DNA of 64,000 nucleotides from Marinomonas phaeophyticola (GCF_026966905.1 NZ_JAPUBN010000010.1:1-64000), one strand, 5' to 3'. Shown: positions 19,389-28,002, counted from the first letter of the stretch. Translations and numbers: made by a program. The notes: generated from the sequence alone by a model not told the origin.

Positions 19389-20099
19389 ATGAAAAAACAA
19401 AATTTTATTTTTCCCCCTAAAGAAGTGGTCTCTCTTAGTATTTTTGAAAGTGATCAAGCATTTCCTGTAAATCGAATATTTTGTGTGGGTCGAAATTATG
19501 CTGAGCATGCAAGAGAAATGGGAGATGATCCAGATAGAGATCCTCCTTTTTTCTTTTGTAAGGATGTTTCAAGTGTTTTAGAGGTGCCTTTCTCCGGTCT
19601 GTCTAGTATTCCCTACCCAGCAGGTACTGAGCGTTATGAGTATGAAGCCGAGCTAGTTGTTGCTTTGTCTAAGGGTGGCAAAGACATTTCGAAATCAGAT
19701 GCGCTTGATTTCATTTTTGGGTATTCGATCGGTCTGGATATGACAAGAAGAGATTTGCAAACACAAGCAAAGAAGAAAGGGAGACCATGGGAGGTTGGTA
19801 AGTCATTTGAACTTTCGGCCCCATTGACACCTATTAAAACAACGCAACAGGTAGGTCTTTTAGATGAAGGTTTAATTGAGTTAAAAGTGGATGGTGTGGT
19901 AAGGCAATCAAGCAACCTATCTAACTTAACCTGGTCTGTGGCTGAAATAATTAGCCACCTCTCTAAAGTGTTTGAGTTACACCCTGGCGATCTGATCATG
20001 ACGGGGACACCTGAAAATGTTGGGCCAGTTGATATTGGAGAAACAATGCAAGTTTTTATTGAAGGGTTAGGTGGGTTTGACCTAAAAGTCATGCCGTAG
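19389..20099 (+). CDS. Fumarylacetoacetate hydrolase (FAH) family protein
   Basis: 236 aa. Metal-binding and fold signatures NRIFCVGRNYAEHAREMG, FFCKDVSSV, YEYEAELVVALSKGG, GYSIGLDMTRRDLQ, GRPWEVGKSFE and PGDLIMTGTPENVGPV are those of the FAHD1/YcgM-like branch (acylpyruvases, oxaloacetate decarboxylases). The exact substrate is not determinable. The ATG at 19389 has GAGTGG upstream; the longer frame from 19347 adds an unconserved stretch. Confidence 0.88.
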   Translation: MKKQNFIFPPKEVVSLSIFESDQAFPVNRIFCVGRNYAEHAREMGDDPDRDPPFFFCKDVSSVLEVPFSGLSSIPYPAGTERYEYEAELVVALSKGGKDISKSDALDFIFGYSIGLDMTRRDLQTQAKKKGRPWEVGKSFELSAPLTPIKTTQQVGLLDEGLIELKVDGVVRQSSNLSNLTWSVAEIISHLSKVFELHPGDLIMTGTPENVGPVDIGETMQVFIEGLGGFDLKVMP

Positions 20100-20646
20100 C
20101 ATCATTTGAAATGAATAGCTCAAAACTATCGACCTCCATCTCATAGTTTATAAATCTAACTACTGAAATGGAGGTTGATCTATGTTCTTAAGTTCCTCTT
20201 CCTGTATTAGTTCCCTGATTTGTTCTGGTTTTAACCATTCATTGTTGTCATTTTCATATTTTTTCTCTCTTTAGTGATAGGTAGGTAACAATCAAGGATG
20301 TTGTTTCCTTTGTTTTTGCTCTATCTAGTCAAAGGTAGGGCGTGATATGGGCTCTTTTCAATATAAAGTCAGGATTGGATTTGTTTTTAAATTGATCTAT
20401 CTGCTGTTTTATTTTTTATGTTATTGATTTATAGATGTTATTTTCTAATGTGTAATTTTGGTCATGATGTTGTAAGTTCATAATTGGTGTCATATCAGAG
20501 TAATTTCGCATCGAATGCTGAGCAAAAAAGTAATCATAGGTGTTCATATTGTTTACAAAAAATTTCGGCTTATATTGTTTTTACCGAATGCGTTCGGTGA
20601 GAGCGTTTCGACAGATTAAGTACAATAATTTAATAAGGAATAACCG
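20100..20646. other. Long intergenic region upstream of the porin
   Basis: 547 bases. It contains an imperfect inverted repeat (20128-20139 ATCGACCTCCAT with 20168-20179), a possible broken micro-ORF on the minus strand (20160-20257), and a perfect 6-bp hairpin ACCGAA-TGCG-TTCGGT at 20583-20598 in the likely porin leader. The middle part (20280-20560) is AT-rich with no recognisable feature. A long upstream region is common for regulated porins. Confidence 0.6.
20583..20598 (+). promoter_or_regulatory. Short perfect hairpin in the porin leader
   Basis: ACCGAA and TTCGGT pair fully around TGCG, 49 bases before the porin start codon. It could be an operator, an mRNA-stabilising stem or a small-RNA target; no choice can be made from the sequence. 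Confidence 0.4.
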
Positions 20647-21576
20647 ATGAAAAGATCTTTAATTGCAATTGCTGTTTCTAGTGCTGTTTTTACTTCTTTC
20701 GCACAAGCAGCGGACGATTCTTATTTAGATGCTTATGGTAATATCCAGCTTGTTTACCATAACTCTGATTTGGTTGGTGGAAGTAGCGAAAGTGAGATTA
20801 CGGACAATGGTTCAACTTTTGGTTTCAAAGGTGAAACAAAGTTGAATGAAGGTCTTACTGGTTTCTTCAAATATGAACTAGAAGCCGATGCCGATGAAAA
20901 AACGAATGACATTAGCGTGAATCTAGACCAAGCTTATGTTGGGGCGAAAGGTAACTTCGGTAAAGTTCAAATTGGTACATTTGATAGTATCTATAATAAT
21001 GCAATTCAAGATGGTTTAGATCAGTTTGAATTTGCAGGTATTGAAGGATCTGCAACAACTAAAGAAGGTGACACGATTGCTTATTTCAGTCCTTCATTTG
21101 GTGGATTTGAAGTTCAACTTTCTGCCCAGGTAAAAGGCGATGCTGAGTCTGAAGTGCAATCCGCTCAAGTTGAAGAGGGTGAGGCGTTAACGGCTGTCGT
21201 TAAATACAGTGTAAATGCGCTTACTTTGGCTTTGGGTTATGACACTCTTGATAATACTCCTAATGCAGATGAAACAATTGGTTTGTCTGCAAGCTATCAA
21301 CTAGATGGTGCGATGACGTTGCTTGCTAAATACGAAGAGAATACTGATGTTGATACTCGTATGGGTGTAGGTGCTAGCTATGAATATGGCATTGGCCGTC
21401 TATATGGCTCATTCCAGCAGGTTGATTTAGATCTATCTGGTGCAAATGACTATGATGAATATGCATTAGGTGCAACTTATAATCTTGGTGATAACGTATA
21501 TGTTTATGTTGAAGCTGGACAGCAAACAGCTGATGAACTTGATTTCACCGCCGTGGGTGCATACTACGGTTTCTAA
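20647..21576 (+). CDS. Gram-negative general porin (outer membrane beta-barrel)
   Basis: 309 aa. Signal peptide MKRSLIAIAVSSAVFTSFAQA is cleaved at about residue 22, then DDSYLDAYGNIQLVYHNSD starts the first strand. Acidic loops and alternating barrel strands follow, and the chain ends VGAYYGF with the terminal Phe needed for BAM recognition. The TFGFKGETKLNEGLTGFFKYE segment is typical of the OmpC-like porin family. TAAGGAATAACC precedes the ATG. Ion preference is not readable. Confidence 0.93.
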   Translation: MKRSLIAIAVSSAVFTSFAQAADDSYLDAYGNIQLVYHNSDLVGGSSESEITDNGSTFGFKGETKLNEGLTGFFKYELEADADEKTNDISVNLDQAYVGAKGNFGKVQIGTFDSIYNNAIQDGLDQFEFAGIEGSATTKEGDTIAYFSPSFGGFEVQLSAQVKGDAESEVQSAQVEEGEALTAVVKYSVNALTLALGYDTLDNTPNADETIGLSASYQLDGAMTLLAKYEENTDVDTRMGVGASYEYGIGRLYGSFQQVDLDLSGANDYDEYALGATYNLGDNVYVYVEAGQQTADELDFTAVGAYYGF

Positions 21577-21625
21577 GATTTTTGATGAAGTATAACTGAT
21601 TATTTCATCTGCTCTCACTTTATTC

Positions 21626-21654
21626 TTAGGCCTTCCATTTACTGGAAGGTCTAA
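21626..21654 (+). terminator. Hairpin after the porin gene
   Basis: TTAGGCCTTCCA and TGGAAGGTCTAA pair over 12 positions with one wobble around TTTAC. There is no T run, so it may protect the 3' end or work with the second hairpin downstream. Confidence 0.5.
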
Positions 21655-21720
21655 CTGTAAAGTATGATCATTCAAGGTTCCATTTTAAGATTGAAAGTCG
21701 TTTCTTGTTATGGGATTTTT

Positions 21721-21748
21721 AGCACATCTATTAGGTGTGCTTTTTTTG
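21721..21748 (+). terminator. Rho-independent terminator of the porin transcript
   Basis: AGCACATCT and AGGTGTGCT pair over nine positions around ATT, followed by seven or eight T. Confidence 0.85.
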
Positions 21749-21767
21749 TCAGAAAAAACCTTCTATT

Positions 21768-22244
21768 CTAAGTATTGAAATGTGTAAATCTTTGATAAAG
21801 AGCACCTGACTCCTTATTTAATCCTTTGCGTTTTAAGATTTCTATGGCAACTTCGGCCGTGCATAAACCTACCGCTTTTTGGTTTCTTCTAAGGCGATAT
21901 TCAGATTGGTATTCAGTATTAAGCTCATAGTGAGGTAAGGAATGTAAATAGGGGCTTTTATGATACATCTTTTGCGCTTCTTGCCAGGTGCCGTCTAAAA
22001 TAATGAAGTGATGAATCCCGGGAAGCTCGGTTTCAGTCAATCGAGAAATTGGCCAGGTAGCCGTTTCAATAACTGGAAAGACTAAAGCGGTTGTAGATGG
22101 ATCTAATGACATTAACTCTTTGTTTGGTTCTTTTCTGCGCCATTCAATAATGTTGCAGTGTGTCGACAATACTTGCTTAACTAAAGGTCCTGTTGCTGTA
22201 CATTTATTTAGTTCTCGAAGGTGAGTGAGTAGAGTAATACGCAT
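21768..22244 (-). CDS. DTW-domain protein, short form (TapT-like tRNA aminocarboxypropyltransferase)
   Basis: 158 aa. The core motif LDGTWQEAQKMYHKSPYL (the D-T-W signature) and YRLRRNQKAVGLCTAEVA match E. coli TapT (YfiP), which adds an aminocarboxypropyl group to U47 of tRNA. The usual N-terminal 50 or so residues, including zinc-binding Cys pairs, are absent: a TAA lies four codons before the ATG in frame. It is probably a natural short variant, so activity is uncertain. Confidence 0.82.
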   Translation of the reverse strand: MRITLLTHLRELNKCTATGPLVKQVLSTHCNIIEWRRKEPNKELMSLDPSTTALVFPVIETATWPISRLTETELPGIHHFIILDGTWQEAQKMYHKSPYLHSLPHYELNTEYQSEYRLRRNQKAVGLCTAEVAIEILKRKGLNKESGALYQRFTHFNT

Positions 22245-22321
22245 GTTGGTAGAGACTTATAATTTGAGTTTGGAGAGAGTCTTTTCATAGGCTACTTTAC
22301 TATAAAGCTTAAAAAAAGCAT

Positions 22322-22350
22322 AAAAAAAACCCTAGCTAGGTAGGCTAGGG
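22322..22350 (-). terminator. Rho-independent terminator of the ammonium transporter gene
   Basis: On the minus strand GCCCTAGC and GCTAGGG pair around a seven-base loop and are followed by eight T. A second hairpin (AACCAGT/ACTGGTT, 22358-22375) lies between it and the stop codon. Confidence 0.88.
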
Positions 22351-22383
22351 CAAAAAGAACCAGTAGTAACTGGTTTTACAAGA

Positions 22384-23595
22384 TTAATCTTTGCTGGTTG
22401 AGCTGATCTTATGCAGGCTTAAATCGGCACCATTAAACTCATCTTCTTGAGATAAGCGGATACCGCTGAAGGCTCTCATCGTGCCATAGACAGCTAACCC
22501 ACCAAGTAATGCAATACTGATGCCTGCAAAGGTGCCAATGATTTGAGATACTAGGCTGACGCCGCCAAGACCACCCATTGCTTCAGAGCCAAAAATACCA
22601 GCAGCAATGCCTCCCCAAGCACCGCAAATACCATGTAGAGGCCAGACTCCAAGAACATCATCTATATTAGGCAGTTTTTGTTGAATTAGGTTAAATAGCC
22701 ATGTGAACAGCGCGCCAGCAATTGCGCCAGTCATCAAAGCGCCTATTGGGTGCAGAATGTCTGAGCCTGCGCAAATAGCGACAAGCCCTGCTAAGGGGCC
22801 GTTATGAATGAACCCTGGGTCATTTTTACCAAGTATCATGGCCGCAATAATGCCGCCTACCATAGCCATGAGAGAGTTAACAGCGACCAATCCGCTCACA
22901 CCGTCTAGGGTTTGGGCTGACATCACATTGAAGCCAAACCAGCCAATGCATAGAATCCAAGCCCCCAATGCAAGGAATGGAATATTTGAAGGGGCGAAAG
23001 CGACGACTTTGCCGTTTCGGTAGCGACCTGTACGAGAGCCAAGAAGCAGGATGGCTGCAAATGCTACCCAGCCACCGACACCGTGAACAACGACCGCCCC
23101 AGCGAAATCATGGAACCCCTCGCCAAATTGAGTTTCTAGCCATGATTGAAACCCATAATTACCATTCCAAATCATGCCCTCAAAGAAAGGGTAAACAACA
23201 CCAACAATAATACCTGCCGAAATGAGCATGGGATAAAATCGGGCTCTTTCAGCGACGCCACCAGAGATAATCGCTGGAATGGCGGCGGCGAAAGTCATTA
23301 AGAAGAAAAACTTAACCAATTCGTAGCCATTATTCTGGGATAATTCGGCGGCACTTGAAAAGAAATGGCTGCCATAGGCAATCTGATAACCGATAAAAAA
23401 GTAAACTAAAGCAGAAATAGCAAAATCCGTCATGATCTTAACTAATGCATTAACCTGATTTTTTTGCCTTACCGTTCCAACCTCTAAAAATGCAAAGCCG
23501 GCATGCATGGCAAAAACCATGATGGCGCCTAAAAGAATGAATAAAGTGTTGGCGCTTGATACGAGCGCCTCTACTGCACTATTAATTTGATCCAC
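22384..23595 (-). CDS. amt: Ammonium transporter (Amt/MEP/Rh family)
   Basis: 403 aa with about eleven membrane helices. Pore elements are visible: AFLEVGTVRQKNQVNAL, DFAGAVVVHGVGGW with the first pore His, and PLHGICGAWGGIAAG with the second. It imports ammonium, usually under nitrogen limitation. No signal peptide is evident and no glnK lies beside it, which is unusual for proteobacterial amtB. A sigma-54-like promoter lies about 110 bases upstream. Confidence 0.93.
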   Translation of the reverse strand: MDQINSAVEALVSSANTLFILLGAIMVFAMHAGFAFLEVGTVRQKNQVNALVKIMTDFAISALVYFFIGYQIAYGSHFFSSAAELSQNNGYELVKFFFLMTFAAAIPAIISGGVAERARFYPMLISAGIIVGVVYPFFEGMIWNGNYGFQSWLETQFGEGFHDFAGAVVVHGVGGWVAFAAILLLGSRTGRYRNGKVVAFAPSNIPFLALGAWILCIGWFGFNVMSAQTLDGVSGLVAVNSLMAMVGGIIAAMILGKNDPGFIHNGPLAGLVAICAGSDILHPIGALMTGAIAGALFTWLFNLIQQKLPNIDDVLGVWPLHGICGAWGGIAAGIFGSEAMGGLGGVSLVSQIIGTFAGISIALLGGLAVYGTMRAFSGIRLSQEDEFNGADLSLHKISSTSKD

Positions 23596-23702
23596 TAAGG
23601 AGTCCTCTCTTGTGCTTTTGTGGTGCGATTATTTATTTCTTTGTTCCCTTGTGGTGCAAAAAAATATTTCAAAAGCCGTTTTTTGTTTCCGTATCAAAAT
23701 GA

Positions 23703-23718
23703 TGCAATATTCACGCCT
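23703..23718 (-). promoter_or_regulatory. Sigma-54-type promoter for amt
   Basis: Read on the minus strand: AGGCGTGAATATTGCA. The GG and GC dinucleotides have the exact -24/-12 spacing, and 9 of the 12 specified consensus positions match. It lies about 110 bases from the start codon. Sigma-54 control by NtrC is usual for ammonium transporter genes; here it is inferred. Confidence 0.6.
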
Positions 23719-23841
23719 ATTTGTTTTATTTTGGTGCGTGTTGTTATTTTAATTGTGATCTTCTTATGAAATTTTCATGAAGTTTTCTTGTGCTTCTTCC
23801 CATTTGATTTCGTACATCATATTATCGAGGAATGGTTTTTC

Positions 23842-23876
23842 TTAAGTTAGATAGACTTAGAGGTCTGTCTGATTTA
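23842..23876 (+). promoter_or_regulatory. Hairpin in the leader of the second cold-shock gene
   Basis: AGATAGAC and GTCTGTCT pair around TTAGAG, with flanking TTAA/TTAA extension. It lies about 100 bases before the start codon and could be a temperature-sensitive leader element; this is inference. Confidence 0.4.
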
Positions 23877-23976
23877 ATTAAGCCATTAAAATAAGGATTC
23901 CTTTGAATAGTTGGTTCTAAGGTTAGAAATAGACTGACCCGATAAAGGGCAGCATTAAATAAGTAATGAGGTTTGT

Positions 23977-24189
23977 ATGTCTGGTGAATTAGTAACAGGT
24001 ATTGTTAAATGGTTTAATGATGAAAAAGGATTTGGCTTTATTGAGCGTGATGGTGGAGCAGATGTTTTTGTTCATTTTCGTTCAATTAATGGAACGGGTC
24101 GCCGTACTTTGCAAGAAGGTCAAACGGTCAGTTTCGAAGTTACAGACGGACAAAAAGGTCCTCAAGCTGAAAACGTAACGATCGTTTAG
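23977..24189 (+). CDS. Cold-shock domain protein (second CspA-family copy)
   Basis: 70 aa. RNP1 [11 protein letters not shown] and RNP2 [10 protein letters not shown] are intact. The sequence differs clearly from the copy at 14497 ([10 protein letters not shown] against [10 protein letters not shown]), so it is a paralogue rather than a recent duplicate. It ends at a perfect terminator. Confidence 0.93.
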   Translation: MSGELVTGIVKWFNDEKGFGFIERDGGADVFVHFRSINGTGRRTLQEGQTVSFEVTDGQKGPQAENVTIV

Positions 24190-24199
24190 TTATGCTTGG

Positions 24200-24234
24200 T
24201 ATAAAAAAACCACGCGTGTCGTGGTTTTTTTATA
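24200..24234 (+). terminator. Rho-independent terminator after the second cold-shock gene
   Basis: TATAAAAAAACCACG and CGTGGTTTTTTTATA are perfectly complementary around CGTGT, with seven T in the 3' arm. Confidence 0.92.
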
Positions 24235-24266
24235 CCTAATTTAAAGGTTGATAAAGGTAGAATAAA

Positions 24267-24926
24267 TTGGCAGTTTTATACTCATTTCGACGGTGTCCAT
24301 ATGCGATAAGAGCTCGCTATACGCTGGCGTTGTTAGGTCATAAAGTTGAGTTAAGAGAAGTGGTTTTAAAAGATAAACCAGATGCATTGCTCGTTTTGGG
24401 TGGCCGCTCTACCGTTCCGCAGCTGGTAGATGGCGATGAAAGATATCAGGAAAGTAAAGACATTATGTTTTGGGCTATTCAGCGAAAGAAGCTTGAGCAA
24501 AACGGTTCTACAATCGCGTCTCAATTGTGGCCAGATGATGTATGTATGCAAACTAAAATTTTAGAATGGTTTGATGAAAATGATAATGATTTTAAGGCGT
24601 GGCTAGATAAGTATAAATATGCTGATCGATTTCCAAGTCACTCCGAGGCTTTTTATAGGGGGAAAGCTGAGGCGTATTTACAAAAGCTAGAGCATCAGTT
24701 AAGTAAAACGTCTTTTTTATTAGGTGACGTGATGACTTTGGCGGACATTGCCGTTTTTCCATTTATAAGACAATTTTCGGCAGTAGACACAGTTTGGTTT
24801 GAAAATACGCAGTACCAATATTTAAAACTATGGCTAGACAAATTTTTAAAGTCAGATGTTTTTTTGATTGTAATGAAGAAATATTCGCAATGGTATGATG
24901 GTCAAGAGTCGGTAATATTTCCTTAA
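24267..24926 (+). CDS. Glutathione S-transferase family protein
   Basis: 219 aa. A thioredoxin-like N-terminal domain starts LYSFRRCPYAIRARYTLAL with a glutaredoxin-type CPYA motif and STVPQLVDGDERYQESKDIM (the cis-Pro and glutathione-binding Ser). An all-alpha C-terminal domain contains LGDVMTLADIAVFPFIRQF. The CPYA cysteine suggests thiol-transferase or omega-like activity rather than classical conjugation. Start is TTG 24267, with AAGGTAG upstream. Confidence 0.88.
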   Translation: MAVLYSFRRCPYAIRARYTLALLGHKVELREVVLKDKPDALLVLGGRSTVPQLVDGDERYQESKDIMFWAIQRKKLEQNGSTIASQLWPDDVCMQTKILEWFDENDNDFKAWLDKYKYADRFPSHSEAFYRGKAEAYLQKLEHQLSKTSFLLGDVMTLADIAVFPFIRQFSAVDTVWFENTQYQYLKLWLDKFLKSDVFLIVMKKYSQWYDGQESVIFP

Positions 24927-24948
24927 AAACGGGGATATACATTGACTA

Positions 24949-24992
24949 TTAAAATGACCATTCTCTGAAGACTCAGAAAATGATCATTTTAA
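24949..24992. terminator. Bidirectional terminator between the GST gene and bamD
   Basis: A long imperfect stem runs from TTAAAATGA on the left to TCATTTTAA on the right, with CTCTGA/TCAG near the loop. A and T runs on either side let it serve both convergent genes. Confidence 0.7.
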
Positions 24993-24998
24993 AAAGCA

Positions 24999-25841
24999 TT
25001 AATCAATTGCTCCTAATGTTACCCAGTATAAAAAGTCAGGATCCGCGTCTTTCGGTAAACGAGGAGATATAAATTTATCATCCTTGTCTAAAAATTTAGA
25101 GGTAGGGTAGCTGGTCCTTAATACTTCGATGTTGTTTTGAGCCAGATCAAATTGGCCTAAATCAATGTAGGCTTGAATAATAACACCTAATGCGTCCTCT
25201 ATTGAGTCAGAGCTAGGGTATTGCTCTAAAACCGTTTGTCCTCTACGTAGTGCGGATAAAGGGGCTTTACGTTTGAAATAATAGTTAGCTACTTGAAGTT
25301 CGTGTCGGGCGATGATGTTTCTTAAATACACCATCCGAGCTTTTGCATCGGGTGCATATTGGCTATTAGGATATCGCTCTAATAACAGAGAAAATTCATT
25401 AAATGATGTCGTTAACTCTGATACGTCTCTTTCACTAGGATCTAGTGCAATATACCTTCCTAGGAAACTCTCTGTACTTTTATAAGTTATTAGACCTCTC
25501 ATATAATAAGCATAATCTAAAGAAGAATGGTCTGGGTGGTTTTTAATAAAGCGCTCTACATTCACATGAGCCGCGATGAAGTCGCCAGCACTAAGATAGG
25601 AATAAATTAAATCAAGTTCAGCTCGTATCGTATATTCACCAAATGGATAGCGACTAGTGAGATCTTTTAAGTGTTTCGCTGCCGTGGTGGGTAACCCATC
25701 CTCTAGTGCAGCTTGTGCTTTCTCATAGTATTCTTGTTCTGGAAGGTCAGGTTCTTGTACTGTTTTGTTTGAGCAAGCGACTACAAGCAAAGAAAAACTT
25801 GTAATTGTCATGAATCGCAGCAACGTCTGATGAAATCCCAT
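24999..25841 (-). CDS. bamD: Outer membrane assembly lipoprotein BamD
   Basis: Essential partner of BamA in barrel insertion. Lipoprotein signal ending LLVVACSNK with the lipidated Cys23, then five TPR units: YYEKAQAALEDGLPTTAAKHLKDL, FGEYTIRAELDLIYSY, YAYYMRGL, SQYAPDAKARMVYLRN and LYQYPSS-like segments. 280 aa, slightly longer than E. coli BamD. It is divergent from rluD, a gene order conserved in many gammaproteobacteria. Confidence 0.93.
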   Translation of the reverse strand: MGFHQTLLRFMTITSFSLLVVACSNKTVQEPDLPEQEYYEKAQAALEDGLPTTAAKHLKDLTSRYPFGEYTIRAELDLIYSYLSAGDFIAAHVNVERFIKNHPDHSSLDYAYYMRGLITYKSTESFLGRYIALDPSERDVSELTTSFNEFSLLLERYPNSQYAPDAKARMVYLRNIIARHELQVANYYFKRKAPLSALRRGQTVLEQYPSSDSIEDALGVIIQAYIDLGQFDLAQNNIEVLRTSYPTSKFLDKDDKFISPRLPKDADPDFLYWVTLGAID

Positions 25842-26002
25842 GTATAATTAAAACCTTAAATAAGTAAAAGTTACCGAATTGGCTATCTGTAGCTCTAAGT
25901 TAGAACACTGCGTTCAATAATAACAGAGCTGAGTTTTTATTATCACTTGATGATGTGTGAATTTTATGTAATTTCCACTTATCAACAATTTAAGTACATT
26001 GT

Positions 26003-26986
26003 ATGGCAGAGCGTATTGTAAAAGAAGTCCAAGTCCCAGTGGATTTTAGTGGTCAAAGGTTGGATCAAGTATCTACCGAATTATTTGAAGATTTCTCTCG
26101 ATCTCGAATTCAATCATGGATTAAAGAAGGTACCATCCTAGTGGATGGTAAAAAAGTTAAAGCTAAAGAAAAAGTATTTGGTGGTGAAACTATTTCATTA
26201 AGTGTTCTTGTGGAAAATCAAGAAGTGCATTTACCTGAAGATATTCCATTAAGTATTGTTTATGAAGATGATGATATTTTAGTTATCAATAAACCATCTG
26301 GGCTGGTTGTGCATCCAGCATCAGGTCATAGAGACGGCACCTTGTTAAACGCTATATTGCATCATGCTCCTGAAGTGGGTCATGTGCCGAGAGCTGGTAT
26401 TGTTCATCGTTTAGATAAAGAAACGACGGGGTTAATGGTAGTGGCCAAAACATTGGCGGCTCAGACAGATCTAGTCTCACAGCTTCAAGATCGCAGTATG
26501 GGTCGTGAGTACGAAGCTATTACTATCGGTGTGATGACGGGTGGTGGTGTTGTCGACGAGCCTATTGGTCGTCACCCTCATAATAGACAAAAGATGGCTG
26601 TTGAACCTATACATGGTAAAGAGGCAATCACGCATTTTCGCTTGGTAAAACGTTTCAAAAATCATACCCATATCCGTCTGAAGTTGGAAACAGGGCGTAC
26701 ACACCAAATTCGCGTACATATGTCCTTTGTTAAATTCCCTCTTGTTGGGGACCCTCAGTATGCAGGGCGTTTGAAAATGCCAAAAGCCTGTTCTCCTGAG
26801 CTCCAAGAAGGTATTCGACTGTTTAGACGTCAAGCCTTACACGCTAAGAAGCTAGAGCTTACCCACCCAATTAGTGGTGAATTTATGGAATGGGAAGTAG
26901 ATTTGCCGGAAGATATGCAACATCTAATTGAGCTTTTGAAGCAAGATATGGAAGAATCTGGTAGTGACGATTCTGAGTATTATTAG
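26003..26986 (+). CDS. rluD: 23S rRNA pseudouridine synthase RluD
   Basis: Modifies U1911, U1915 and U1917 in helix 69. N-terminal S4 domain (about 15-75), then the RluA-family catalytic motif HRLDKETTGLMVVAKT and LETGRTHQIRVH. 327 aa, normal for RluD. pgeF follows 119 bases downstream after a terminator, the classic bamD/rluD/pgeF/clpB neighbourhood. Confidence 0.95.
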   Translation: MAERIVKEVQVPVDFSGQRLDQVSTELFEDFSRSRIQSWIKEGTILVDGKKVKAKEKVFGGETISLSVLVENQEVHLPEDIPLSIVYEDDDILVINKPSGLVVHPASGHRDGTLLNAILHHAPEVGHVPRAGIVHRLDKETTGLMVVAKTLAAQTDLVSQLQDRSMGREYEAITIGVMTGGGVVDEPIGRHPHNRQKMAVEPIHGKEAITHFRLVKRFKNHTHIRLKLETGRTHQIRVHMSFVKFPLVGDPQYAGRLKMPKACSPELQEGIRLFRRQALHAKKLELTHPISGEFMEWEVDLPEDMQHLIELLKQDMEESGSDDSEYY

Positions 26987-27025
26987 TGGTATTGAGTAAC
27001 CATTAATGCAATCTGTCATAGCAAT

Positions 27026-27062
27026 AAAAAAGAAAGCGGCCAAATGGCTGCTTTCTTTTTAT
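27026..27062 (+). terminator. Rho-independent terminator after rluD
   Basis: AAAAAGAAAGCGGCC and GGCTGCTTTCTTTTT pair around AAAT with one wobble and end in T. Confidence 0.85.
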
Positions 27063-27105
27063 TGGAATACTATTTCGTTATTCGTTTAAGTTAGGAGAGC
27101 GTGCT

Positions 27106-27864
27106 TTGAGTGACAATTTATCAACAAAATTACATGTTATTCATCCTAATTGGCCTGCTCCCAAGAATGTTCGAGCGTATTCTTCTACCCGTATTGGCGG
27201 TGTAAGTGATAATGAATACAAGGGATTAAATCTTGGGGCACATGTTGGTGATGATTTTTATCGAGTGGCGAGTAACCGGAGACTATTTCAGCAACATACA
27301 GATATGCCTAATACCCTTGTATGGCTTAATCAAATCCATGGAACTAAAGTGCTTGAGTTACCGCTTCTACAGGACGAGAACCTGGATAACAAAGCCGATG
27401 CTTCGATAACGTATAAAGAGAATCAAGTGTGTGCCATTCTTACGGCAGATTGTTTGCCCATCCTGTTAACGAATGATGATGGCACTCAAGTCGCTGCGTT
27501 ACATGCAGGTTGGCGTGGGTTATGTGATGGTGTAATTGAGCAAACGGTAGGTAAATTCGAAGAGGCTGAGAATGTCATGGCTTGGCTTGGGCCTGCTATC
27601 GGCGCTATGTCTTTTGAAGTGGGAGGTGAGGTTCGAGCGGCCTTCCTTGAGCGTGATTCTAAGGCTGTAGAGGCCTTTACTGCTTTAGGTGAAGATAAAT
27701 GGTTGGGTGATTTGTACTTGCTGGCTCGACAACGACTCAGCTTAATGGGAGTAAATCAAATATATGGTGGTGACCATTGTACTTTTACTGAAAGGGATAA
27801 GTTCTATTCCTATAGAAGGGATGGGATAACAGGCAGAATGGCTAGTGTCATTTGGTTTGAGTAG
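27106..27864 (+). CDS. pgeF: PgeF (YfiH), multicopper-fold purine nucleoside phosphorylase/peptidoglycan editing factor
   Basis: 252 aa of the LACC1/YfiH family. Motifs: YSSTRIGGVSDNEYKGLNLG, WLNQIHGTKV, AILTADCLPILL (Cys/Asp site), ALHAGWRGLCDGVIE (His site) and YSYRRDGITGRMASVIW at the C-terminus. Family members act on purine nucleosides and, in E. coli, keep wrong amino acids out of peptidoglycan stems. Start is TTG 27106 with TTAGGAGAG upstream. Confidence 0.9.
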   Translation: MSDNLSTKLHVIHPNWPAPKNVRAYSSTRIGGVSDNEYKGLNLGAHVGDDFYRVASNRRLFQQHTDMPNTLVWLNQIHGTKVLELPLLQDENLDNKADASITYKENQVCAILTADCLPILLTNDDGTQVAALHAGWRGLCDGVIEQTVGKFEEAENVMAWLGPAIGAMSFEVGGEVRAAFLERDSKAVEAFTALGEDKWLGDLYLLARQRLSLMGVNQIYGGDHCTFTERDKFYSYRRDGITGRMASVIWFE

Positions 27865-28002
27865 AGTGACATTATTGTTTGAAAAGAAGCCATATATTTG
27901 ATTGGTGTCATTTTTTTGACACTTCTCCATTGAAAACGATATTTTGGGACGTATTAATTAGGCAGATACAGTAAGAATTTTCCTCTATAAAGGAGTTTAG
28001 TA

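Larger units (their letters stand above)
23596..23976. other. Divergent control region between amt and the second cold-shock gene
   Basis: 381 bases. It holds a sigma-54-like site for amt (23703-23718, minus), three TGGTGC half-sites (23621, 23652, 23732) like those of NtrC, and a hairpin (23842-23876) in the probable leader of the cold-shock gene. I see no gene in it. Confidence 0.6.

Noticed and set aside
19634..20092. 152-codon ORF antisense to the FAH-family gene
   Set aside because: It mirrors the real gene's codon structure, with a proline- and serine-rich translation and no ribosome site. The plus-strand gene is a clear family member.
26477..26833. 118-codon ORF antisense to rluD
   Set aside because: Overlaps the conserved catalytic half of rluD and has no recognisable protein features.
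27925..27965. Sigma-32 heat-shock promoter before clpB
   Set aside because: CCATTGAAA with a plausible spacer is there, but the expected CCCCAT-type -10 is replaced by ACGTATTA. Too weak to report, although clpB is normally heat-shock controlled.
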